Below are positions 35,843 to 48,200 of a DNA stretch of 64,000 nt, piece by piece (the stretch's first letter is position 1; each line of letters starts with the position of its first letter). The position numbers and the translations under genes were made by a program. The DNA comes from Norana najaformis (taxonomy: Eukaryota; Annelida; Clitellata; Crassiclitellata; Hormogastridae), in NCBI GenBank assembly GCA_964023275.1, contig OZ029921.1, positions 1,316,501 through 1,380,500 of the forward strand, read 5' to 3'. The notes below the pieces were generated by a model. That model was not told where the DNA came from. It saw only the letters and a list, made by a program, of their open reading frames with translations, and made no database searches.

Positions 35843-38800
35843 GTAAACTCAAATTTGGTCACAGTATGCATTCTGCCACAAGGGTGGATATTGGAAGGGG
35901 CTGAAGGTCCCCATCTGAGCTTGAGAGGGAAGCCATTGAGTTGGCCATCAAACTGGTTATGGTTGGGTTCCCTCCATATTCCACACTGTGTTTTATCAGG
36001 ATTTGTGTATGATGAATCGTATTATAAGGTGGTTCCAGTGTATTTTATTCAAGAACCAGTTAAGTTTACAGATGTTTATATATATTTATTCAGTTGCATC
36101 ATGTTAGCATTCCTACTTACAAAATACAATTTCTTATATTGTACCACGAGGTTGTGGTATGACGAGGTTGTGTTATGATGAGGTGGTCTAACAAAATTTA
36201 CCAATTGTTTATTCTTTTATTGAGTTACATTTCATATTATTTTGTGCACCAAGGTTGTGTTATATTTGAGGTAGTGTTCTAAGATCAGTTTTTTCGGCTA
36301 ATAAAAAATAATTTAGTTTTTAATAAAAGAATTGTGTTACTAAGTTATTTTAATTATGTAATATAATGCAACTTATTTTAATTCAGTTTCAGTGTTTACA
36401 ACTTTACACTGTTTTCAGTGTTTATTGATTGATAAAAATAATGAAATTTTAGCACAAAATTCCATAATTGTTCAGTTCTGGAACCTTTTTTTCTAGAAAA
36501 AAAGCACTGCCAGAGACTGAATAATTAGATTTACCAACTATTTGTGTTTTTATCCCGTTGCACTCCATTGTAATGTATGACGACTCTGTGTTTTAGAGTT
36601 CCCAGGTTCAGTTAACTTTGTGTGATGATGCACGTTTCATGGAGACTCCAGTGCATATATATTTTGCAGGAAGATTACGATCGACTGAGGCCTCTTGCTT
36701 ACCCGGGAACAGACGTCTTTCTTGTCTGCTTCGCTGTTGATAGACTACCGAGCCTACAGAATGTCCGAGAGAAATGGATTCCCGAGATTAGACACTACTG
36801 TCCAGACACGCCTATCATTCTTGTTGGATGCAAATCTGGTAGGAGAATGTTTAAATCTGAAGTTGAATGCATGTTGTGTGCGTATGTATGGATGGATGTA
36901 TGTATGTATGTGTGGACTTTGCAATTGTAATTGTAATCAGAAATTTGTATAGTGACACTCCAAGAGAAACTAATCAGCAGAGCTTTCTGTGCTAGCCTTA
37001 ACGATATTAGATGTTGTTGAGAACAGAACATTCATACTTTAGAAAACATTGCTCTGATAACTCGAATAGTGGTAAGCTCAGACACACATGGAGAGCTCTA
37101 CCAACAAAGTCCCAGCTATGGTTGAAAGATGACAGCATGTTCAGAGTACCTGGAGCACATAGCTTTGAGAATGAGGAACGACAAAGGTGATGTGTGTGTT
37201 GTATGCATGCATGTGTGTAGGGCCTACATGCCAGGTATGCATGTGTCTATTTATGTATGCACTTATGTATACGTTTGAATATTTTAAGATGCTATATAAA
37301 TTACCGCATTTTAAATTGAGGCAACTTAAGAATCCCATTATACAAAATCCTAGGAAGCTGCATGAATTTTACCATTACGTTGCCAGTACATTACATAATA
37401 TCTTCTATTTTTAGATCTCCGGCATTCCAATCATGTCTCAGGGTGCATTCCTAAAGACGATATAAACAAAGAAGCTGCAAGTCTTGGCCTAAAATACATT
37501 GAGACAAGCGCCCGGGAGAAGGATCGGCTGGATGAGTGCATTCAAGCTTCGGTAGCTATTCAGGACTCATCATACTTACTAATGAGTTAACTTCTTAGGT
37601 CTTGAAAGCAGGTCTCATCATACTTGTGTTTGAGTATTCCCTTTAGATCTTGAAAAAGTATTTCGTCACACTTTCTTAACAGTATTCTCCACTGATCCTG
37701 AAGAGGATTTAACACTTGCTCGAGGCTTTTGCTTGCTGATCTTGAAAACGGGTTCATGGAATTTATGGGTAGTGACCTCAGATCTTGAGAAAAGAGACTT
37801 GTCATAAACTCTGCCACTAGCGTACTCGTGTAGTGCCAGTCCCAAGCCTGCATAAAGGAGGAAGGCGACGTCAACGGTCCTTGATGCCTTAAGATGTCGT
37901 TAAACATTGGAACTACTACTGCTAGACTTGTGATACTTTACTGAATAGAGGACAGTTGAGCAACAATTACTGTTTAATTTTACTGAATAAAGGACAGTTG
38001 AGCAACAATTACTGTTTAACTTTACTGAATAGAGGACAGTTGAGCAACAATTACTGTTTAACTTTACTGAATAGAGGACAGTTGAGCAACAATTACTGTT
38101 TAACTTTACTTAATAGAGGACAGTTGAGCAGCAATTACTGTTTAACTTTTCTGAATAGAGGACAGTTGAGCAACAATTACTGTTTAGCAACAATTACTGC
38201 TTAGAATTTTGTCAATAACAATTCTTTTTTGGACTGTTCTCCAGATATCTCTTCAAGGTATTTACACAGGAATATGATGGCCATTAAGGGTTGAGCATCG
38301 TAATGTCAACCACTTGCTTGACGTTACATTGTATTGTTACATAGATGCTGTTCCTACATAGGTAGCTGAAGAAATATTTTGAATGGATCTTAAGTTGCAT
38401 CTTTCTATATCTGTTTGAAAGACAAGTTTTAGTACCTTTAAGAGGTTCTGTAAAGGCACTATGTATATAGCCAGTGATGTAATTGAATTCCTTTTGTTCT
38501 AGTTGAGCTGTTGTATTGGTGCAAATGCGAAAAAGCGTTCATCAAAGCTATCCCGGAAAAAGAAATCTGAGCTCATAGCACCAGTCATGCCACCTGCAGG
38601 TTTGCCTGTATGGAAAGTTCTGATCATCATGTCGTATTCATAACTGGCACAACATCAAACGATGATTACTTTGAAACAAAACTGAATTGTAAATCGCCAA
38701 ACTACAACACAGAGAGAATACTAAAAGCCAATAAGAAAAACTCCAAAATAGAAATATTGGTGTAATTTTGAGCTATTTTTAGCATTTGAGAAGTTCCAAA

Positions 38801-41800
38801 ATTGTAATCTTTTGGCAAGAACTGGTTGAGGTCCATGACGCATAAGATATGAACCATTAACTAATCGTCTCTTCTCATGTTGCACCTATTTAGATCAGTT
38901 GTACAGCCTGTGGGGCTCACTGTTGTCTGGTGGTCTGGGCCAAAATCTGGAAAAATGGTTCCAGCTCGTGGCCTGGTAACGTACAAAACCTCCATTCTAG
39001 TTACAAGATCAGAAATGCGATGCTGTACTGCTTCATACGAGTTATTTGTCTTGTCTTTACGCCTACGATTCCTCGCTCAGCCGATGGACACATGGCGTGT
39101 TAACAAATGTCTTACTTACTCTTACTTACTTGTTGCTAGGAAGGGCGCCGTCGATTGAAATTGTAACATCGGTATTTGGTGAACAGTGGAGAGAAATGGT
39201 CGATTGTCCAGAATACGCTGATGTCGTCTTTTTGACATCCACTGGACATCGTTTCATGGCGCATAGAATCGTTCTCTGCTGTGCGTCTGAGATTTTCTGC
39301 CAGATTCTCCTGGGTGACTTTGGTGTAGACGTAAAGGTGCTATATAAATTCTTTGATATAATATGTACATGAATTAATTGCATTTATACAAGATTAAGAA
39401 ATCGTGGAGTGACGTGAACCATGCAGTCTGTGAAGGAAAGTTTTGAACTGCTGTGTGTGCTCGCTTCAGTGAGTAGGGGTCATTCATGAAGGACATCTGC
39501 AAAAATGGGTAAGGAGGGATCACTGAAATGTGGACAAGACGGCATTGAAATCCTCAACTGTTATTGTGGGACATTCAAGGAGATGGCTAACAGAGTTTTT
39601 CAGAGTGCTGGAACTTTGGGTTATGTCCCAAATTCATAATAAACAATAGGCCGGCACTATTAATCAGGCCGATAGTATTATTATTATTATTATTATTATT
39701 GTTATTATTATTATTATTATTATTGTTATTAAACCAAAGAATCATGTCTCAAGGATGAAATGAAAAAATTATGTTTGAGAGACTTGTTTCATCTGGATTG
39801 GCTTTATTATTATTATTATTATTATTATTATTGTAATTGCATTCTGTTTATTTTCCTTCCATTGTGTTTTGCTCAGAGCCAAGAGACAGATTACAAAGAC
39901 GATGTCTGTAAACGCTCACGAGAGCAGATCCATGCCGGTCTACTTCCGGGATTCACAAAGATCCATGACGAAGAAACATCAAAGGAGGGAGACCTTATGA
40001 CTTCACAAACTGTGATTGAAATGAGTGCAGATGTTTCTGCGACTGCGTTTGTTAATGTTCTGCAGTTCCTTTACTCAGGTTACTGGTTGCATTCTTAGTC
40101 TAGCTTTATTATTTTCACAATAGGAATGCTAATGTGAGCACTATTTTACACCTTTTGCTGGACTAGATTGAGGGCAGATCAGGTGTTTAAAGGTAAGGAT
40201 GGGTAAATTAAGGTACGTTTTGTGTTATGCCAATTCGGCTGGGTTATGAAGTCTAAGACTTTGTCCACCTGACTTGATCTTGACTTCTGACTCTTTGACG
40301 CTATTGCTGCAAGTCTTTCAAGTATTAATCAGAATCAAGCTGAAAGATTAATGCTCTATAACTATGTCCTTGACCTCTAACACTTTGATGCAATCATCGC
40401 TTCGTGCTTCGGTCACTTTGACATTTATTCTTGTCCTCTAACACTTGACCTTTGTTCTTTACCTCTAACACTTTGACCTACATCCCAGACTTCTAACACT
40501 TTGACCTTTATCCATGTAACCTGTCTGTCTGACCCCAAACTCTTTCACTTTATCCGTGACCTCTTGTTTCAGGTGTTCCAAGCATCAACAAAGAATCAAC
40601 TGCAAAGGAGATTGAAGAAGTCCGTGAGGTGGCGCGAATATTCAAACTTGAGTACCTGGAAACAATCTGTGTGAACCTCCAGAACAACGAGGAATTCTTT
40701 AATCCAAGCATTGGCACCTTCCTCAATGACAAAATGGGACAGCGACTCAAGGACCTCTTCCTCAACAAACGTCGATTTGCTGACATAGTCTTCATTGTTG
40801 AGGGTAAGTGCCGCATGTTGGTCTGTTGTGCAGCAAATGTTCTATCGTCTGCTGTGCAGCAAATGTTCTTTGGTCTCTTGTGCACCAAATGTTCTATGGT
40901 CTGTTGTGCTGCAAATGTTCTATGGTATGTTGTGTAGCAAATGTTCTATCATCTGCTGTGCAGCAAATGTTCTTTGGTCTCTTGTGCACCAAATGTTCTA
41001 TGGTCTGTTGTGCTGCAAATGTTCTATGGTATGTTGTGTAGCAAATGTTCTATCGTCTGCTGTGCAGCAAGTGTTCTTTGATCTCTTGTGCACCAAATGT
41101 TCTATGGTCTCTTGTGCAGCGCGGTCGTCTGTTGTGCAAGAAAATGTTCTATTCTGCAGCATGGTGGTGCGTTCGGTAGAACACTGGGTATGTAATTTAA
41201 CGATTGTGAGTTCGAGGCTGCAAAACGAATTGCTTATAATGATGGGCCAACTTTGAAGCAGACTTACAAAGTGATGCTCTGTATTGTTTATGTTTTAGGA
41301 ATTTTGAAGCAATAGTAGTATATGGTTAGCTCAGATGCAAGGGATCTTGGAATGTTATTTTTCAACACGGGATTTTCTCAGTCAGAAGACAGAAATTTCG
41401 AAATGTTTTATTAACAATCTTACTCAAGAGCATCAGATAATACAATTATTAAGTGATTTTTTACTTAGAAACGAAGATCTATGCTCACCGAGTGGTTCTG
41501 TCTGCAAGATGTGATGTCATGAAGACCATGTTCTCAACGAGTTTTCGTGAGAGCAGTGAATTCGAGGTAGACTTTTATAAGGCATTGTCTTAAAACAGAT
41601 CTCAAGGCGTTTTAGTGTTTTTGGAAACATAGCGGTGTATGTCTTGTTGAACATAATCCCTTTTTAGTAGACTGCAACTTTTACACTTAATATTTTAACC
41701 CCTAACGCTATGCCTCGCAGTCTTATTGCTGACTGAAGCATGTGCTAAGTTAAATTAGTAACTTTTCTCTCATTATCTTGCCTAACCTAGCATTACCTAG

Positions 41801-44800
41801 CATAACCCTATCCTACCCTTTCTTGCCTGAAATTACCTTACGTGATCATATTTCACCTAACTTGACATTTTTAAAGCTTATCCTCAACTTATATCTACTT
41901 GTCTTCCGTCTTTTCTAGTTATCTTAACTTATCGTACATTATCTGACCTTACCGGACTAATCTTTCCTTACCTTACTAACCTTTCCTTGCCTTACCTAAC
42001 CACCAAACGTTAACCTATTTTATCTTAACATTCCATACCTGAACTTTTTCACACAACATTAACATCCCTGACCTAAGCTTAACCTACCCTATCTTCCTAT
42101 TTGACCATTTCTCTCCTTCCCTTATCTGACATTTACCTGGCATACCCTACCTTGCATTTCTTTACATTACCTTTGCATTTTGCCCGGGCTTCTTGAATGG
42201 ATTATGATTTTTGACTGCAGTTTCACTTCAAGCGACAATTGATGTGTTGCGCATCGTGACAACAGTGTTACAGAATTTATTAGATTAGATTTGATTAAGC
42301 AGAGACTAGATTAGATTAACCTTCCCTAATGTTGTTCTGTTGTAGTTTGAACTTCCTGAAGTTCCTTTGACACTTCTGGAATACATCTACACAGCTCACG
42401 CGCCGATCGAAGACGGTGACTCTGTCTACATCATGATTCTTGCCAATCAGTATCTCGTCAAACGCCTCGTTAACCTGTGTGAGCTCTACATTACGATGGA
42501 AGTCGATCGATCAGTGGTCAAGAACATCCAGAAGTCCAACATTGATGTCATTGGCTTGCTAATTTCCTCACAGGTGGGCTGATTTTCTTCGGGACCTCTG
42601 TGAGTTTTCAAATGGCATTATATAAATATTTAGAAAATACTTACTTACAGGTTAGCTGGTTTCACCACAGGTGGGCGGATGTTTTGTCACAGGTAGTGAA
42701 TTAATTATGTTACAGGTGAGCTGATTTTTTACAGATGAGGTGATATCACCATTTAGCCATCCTTTTCACAGTTAAAGTTGATGCTGCCACAGTTGTTGTT
42801 GCCGTCGATGATGATGATGATGATGACTGCGGCACAATGGTCTTTTTCGGTATCATCCAATGATTGTGGGTTTGAGCCTGCTGAGCAGGCTTCATGTGTC
42901 GACTATGGACAAGTTGTTCACCCGCGTTTGTCTCACACCTCAGATTTGCTGAACTTGCACAAGTAATAAATAAGTTAATTAATTAAATAAAAAGCTTTTC
43001 CATTTCCTTTCCAGTTACATAACGCCGAGCAGTTGGAAGAGTGATGTTTGCACTTCATTGCATCCAATTACCTGGCATTTGTTGAACGGAAGGAGTTTCT
43101 CAAGCTGACTGGAGACAATCTCTTCTACATCGAGGAGCATCGCTGGCCTCCAGTCTCCTACCTGCAAGAGGTGGAAAAGTACGAGGCGGAAATGCGGAAG
43201 TTCAACCCCAAGGCATGTTCGGTGATGTGATCAAAAAGGAGAGACACCCAGTCCATATCGGACGCAAGCTTTCAAACTTTCTAAATGGCCATTGATCTTT
43301 TGAATTTCAGAACTTCTATAGTATATCGCCAATGCCATAAAGCTTGAGGCATTACTGATGGTTGGTTCAAGCAGGGTACAATATGTAAGGGAAGGGGAGA
43401 CTTCCCCTTTCGGATTGGTGAAGACCATCTCCAAACGAAGATATGTTTTCCTGTCCATCGGCCTTTCTTCCACTCTAGTTCAGGTTATGTCGCTCTGAAG
43501 ATAGATTTTCACAATTCATTTCACTCCTGGCCATGGGTCTTTCTTTTCTTAGTCCAGACTTGTCTTCCATTAAAGACACCTGTGTATTTTTTCCTGGTGT
43601 TTTCCCAACTGATTCAGACTATTTCCTACAGAAGATGCCCATAACAGCAACGTCGTATGTTGGACTTGTGAATCCCATATGACAGTATTCCCATATGGGC
43701 TTCATATGTCCCACATTTGTAATTGAAATTGCTATCAAGACATTATGTGCAATAAATCTGTGCCTTCTCTGGTTTTACTTTTGTAAATGTATTCTGAAGA
43801 TGTGTATATATATATACCTATATTTGCATATAAAGAAATTACTGACTATATTTCATATATTTGTGACCGTATTTCAGATATCTGTATTTACTTTATTTAT
43901 TTATAATGCTCTAAACATCAAACGATGGCTGCTTCTCTCGCCTTAAAACACAACCTGTCCAGTTCCTTCCCGCCTTCTCTCTCTGGTCTTCTGGCAGCCG
44001 GACTTGGTTCTTGACATGGCATCTTTGGACAGCCCAACTAACTTGATGCATGAGGTGGTGCCTGCTCTTAGCTTTTAAGCAGCACTTTAGAAATCTGGAG
44101 ATTACAATTAGATTGTGAAACTCGTAATTCGTTGGATCAGCCTGGTTGAAACCTGATGGGTCAGTCAAACCTTAAGTCAAGGTATGAGGGGCAGGGCCTG
44201 TCGGAGGGGAGCCGGCAGGGCCAGTTGGGCCGGGCTTCACATAGAGAAGAGGCCTCAGATTTTGAAACAAGTTGGTATGTAAAAATTATTAATATTATTT
44301 TTTTCTTTTTTGTATTATAATTCACAACTGCGATTTAGTAGGCTTATCGTGTGTGCGTGCTTCGATAAGTAAGAGGCCCCGGACCTGTCTGAGTGACTGA
44401 AACCTTTGATGAGAGGTGAGCAGGTTTGATGATTCTTACGTATAGACCCAAATGACATTTTCTGCACTTTAGACAGGTATACATGCGTACGGACATTGAG
44501 ACTTATGCAATGCCTAACGAAAGCTTAGTCGTAGGAACCAGCTTATTCACAGTCGCTGAGTCAATTGGCAGGAAGTGCAGTTCAAAATCAGGATCCAAGA
44601 GTCGGGCAGACAGGCAGTCAGGTCGCTACGCTTGAGGCAGATTCGAACCTCCGACCATCCGGTTACGAGGCAACGACCATACCACTACACCACTGCGTCC
44701 CACGATTACATACATACACGTAAGCAAACAAATGGCAGAGCGCACAGAACTGAGCAATGAATTCCAGTTTTGGATCCGCCACCAACACAACACTCAACAC

Positions 44801-45250
44801 TTCTGGTGCGAGGCAGAGCAAGGGTCAAATTATTCGCTGGTCCAGTGCAATATTATTGTGTTGGCAAAAGGGTAAACAAGAATCAGGGATAGGTCAGCCG
44901 ATTTAAGGGTAATACCTTGTGAACCCTAAGACAGGATAAAAGGAAACGTTCCAGCAGTCTTGCGAAAGAGAAGGCACCTAATGAAACGGTGAGAAGATTT
45001 AACAGATTTCACAAGACCATCTTCTGAAAACGGTAAGCCGAAAAACTTAGCCATAGTGTTTAAAAATGCGTGCAAGCATGACTGTGTTGGGTTTTGATCA
45101 AGTACTCTATATTGAGTATTATAATGTACTTTGGTTTTGATATAGGCCTACTACGCAGAATTTCGAATTTTTTTCTTGTGTAAAATTCGACATTCGCGGA
45201 AATTCATATAAAGCCTCTAGTTAATTTCAAAAAACAGGTTCATAATGTAA

Positions 45251-45283
<33 letters not shown>

Positions 45284-48200
45284 GCAGCTCAGCCGAGGCT
45301 GGAAAGGGAGCTTTATGAGTTTAAAACTCAACAATCGTCATATGATATTTAAAAAAAATTCGTCCACCGACGTCGTTTAACTGTTGGAATCCATCGAAGC
45401 CTCTCTGGCTTAGGCGTAATTAAGACATATGGGAGGCGCTCATCTCTGGGTCTTTGGCCTTTGATCCGGCATTGGACGAATACAATGTCCTGGAATAATA
45501 GGCCTACTGCTTGGTGACAGAAGCACGTGTGTGAGCTAACTATTCGCCTGGGTCTTTCCACGGAGTCCTCTCAGCAGCCTCGAAGCTGCAATCGTTGCAT
45601 TACAATAGTAACATCAGCATTGTATGGGTTATGCATTCTTCAGTAACAGAACAGTTATTTGAGATTTTCACTTCTTGAAATTTCGTGAACCCTAATCCGC
45701 TGTGAAGATTGGAGGACTGGGACATGGCTAACGAAGCCGCCTGAAGCTGAAAACATGACTTGTTGTTAAATTCAGCGCTTTTGTGATACATAAAAGGCGC
45801 TAATTACCTTGTACATACATGCATACATACATACCATTCATTCATTCATTCATTCATGCATAACGAGTGGTCTATACGTATCAAGGGACTCGTGAAACTA
45901 ATGTCTAAACATTGATCCAATGTGCTGTTTAAAAACCGTGGTGCAATCTGGCGAATGCAAATGAAACATTTTTCAAACGCACGCATATATGTACACAAAG
46001 CGATAGCAAATTAATTCTGGTTTTACTTATGCCTATGCTCGAGGATTTCTTTAACCGCGTTTTTATAAATAAAAAGGAGCATAAAACTAGTTAAAGTATT
46101 TTTATAAGAAGAAAGACTGAGGGGAAAATATGTTAATTAGATGTGGGCCATGGATCGACACCTCTATTTTCAAAGTCAGTCTGCGACGCCTATTTTCTGC
46201 GACGTCATTTTACAGATATACATTTACGCTACATTTCAGTAAATTTCACTGTGCTCTGGGAAATGTTACTCAAATGCACCAGCATTATGTAATCATGGCC
46301 AACCCATGCGAAAGGGTTTTCTGAGAAAGGGTACCCTATGGTAAATTAAGGTTCGGGTTCGTCCTGATTATAGATTTTGTTTCGACTGAGCACTGGTGAA
46401 TAAGCTGGTTCCAGCGACTTAGCTTTCGTTAGAATGGAGCCAATTTTTAGAGCCATATATAAATTGGAAAAACAAAAATACATAGTAAAATATGCCTACA
46501 TGAATACATAGTATAGATACATACATACATACATACATACATACATACATGTACATACATACATACATACATACACGCACACATGCATAGAGGGCTTTGA
46601 GTCGATGCTGGCCGGCTGAATCGCTGCTGCGCGGTTCTGTGTCGATGCTGGCATGATGTGCGCCGATGCTGGCATGCTGTGGGTCGATGCTGGCAGGCTG
46701 TGCGTCGATGCTGGCAGGCTGTAAGTCGATGCTGGACGGCGAGGCGTCGATGCTGGCAGGTTGTAAGGGCGATGCTGGCCGGCGAGGCGTCGATGCTGGC
46801 ATGCTGTAAGTCGATGCTGGCAGGCGAGGCGTCGATGCTGGCATGCTGTGCGTCGATGCTGGCCGGCGAGGCGTCGATGCTGGCAGGCTGTGGGTCGATG
46901 CTGGCCGGCGAGGCGTCGATGCTGGCAGGCTGTGCGTCGATGCTGGCAGGCTGTAAGTCGATGCTGGACGGCGAGGCGTCGATGCTGGCAGGTTGTAAGG
47001 GCGATGCTGGCCGGCGAGGCGTCGATGCTGGCATGCTGTAAGTCGATGCTGGCAGGCGAGGCGTCGATGCTGGCATGCTGTGCGTCGATGCTGGCCGGCG
47101 AGGCGTCGATGCTGGCAGGCTGTGGGTCGATGCTGGCCGGCGAGGCGTCGATGCTGGCAGGCTGTGCGTCGATGCTGGCCGGCGAGGCGTCGATGCTGGC
47201 ATGCTGTGCGTCGATGCTGGCCGGCGAGGCGTCGATGCTGGCATGCTGTGCGTCGATGCTGGCCGGCGAGGCGTCGATGCTGGCAGGCTGTAAGTCGATG
47301 CTGGCAGGCTGTGCGTCGATGCTGGCCGGCGAGGCGTCGATGCTGGCATGCTGTACGTCGATGCTGGCCGGCGAGGCGTCGATGCTGGCATGCTGTGCGT
47401 CGATGCTGGCAGGCTGTAAGTCGATGCTGGCAGGCTGTGCGTCGATGCTGGCCGGCGAGGCGTCGATGCTGGCATGCTGTGCGTCGATGCTGGCCGGCGA
47501 GGCGTCGATGCTGGCATGCTGTGCGTCGATGCTGGCCGGCGAGGCATCGATGCTGGCATGCTGTGAGGCGATGCTGGCATGCTGTGCGTCGATGCTGGCA
47601 GGCTGTGCGTCGATGCTGGCCGGCGAGGCATCGATGCTGGCAGGCTGTGCGTCGATGCTGGCCGGCGAGGCGTCGATGCTGGCATGCTGTGCGTCGATGC
47701 TGGCCGGCGAGGCATCGATGCTGGCATGCTGTGAGGCGATGCTGGCATGCTGTGCGTCGATGCTGGCAGGCTGTGCGTCGATGCTGGCCGGCGAGGCGTC
47801 GATGCTGGCATGCTGTGCGTCGATGCTGGCCGGCGAGGCGTCGATGCTGGCAGGCTGTAAGTCGATGCTGGCATGCTGTGCGTCGATGCTGGCCGGCGAG
47901 GCGTCGATGCTGGCATGCTGTGCGTCGATGCTGGCCGGCGAGGCGTCGATGCTGGCATGCTGTGCGTCGATGCTGGCCGGCGAGGCGTCGATGCTGGCAT
48001 GCTGTGCGTCGATGCTGGCATGCTGTGGGTCGATGCTGGCCGGCGAGGCGTCGATGCTGGCAGGCTGTGGGTCGATGCTGGCATGCTGTGCGTCGATGCT
48101 GGCAGGCTGTAAGTCGATGCTGGCATGCTGTGGGTCGATGCTGGCCGGCGAGGCGTCGATGCTGGCAGGCTGTGCGTCGATGCTGGCCGGCGAGGCGTCG

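Larger units (their letters stand above)
42780..45215 (+). repeat. Segmental duplication, proximal copy
   Basis: Aligns in order with 52440-54625: the GAT run, a tRNA-like stretch, the terminal RhoBTB exon, its 3' flank, GCCTGGTTGAAACCTGATGG, AATGACATTTTCTGCACTTT, CAGAACTGAGCAATG and CGCAGAATTTCGAA. Copy-specific insertions here: a family B copy and a tRNA-SINE at 44516-44705, and a family J copy at 43965-44110. Confidence 0.85.

Noticed and set aside
35843-36178. Extension of the first RhoBTB exon to a 182-residue protein
   Set aside because: The sequence beyond Gln61 reads past a GTAAAC donor and loses all GTPase similarity, which resumes at 36670.
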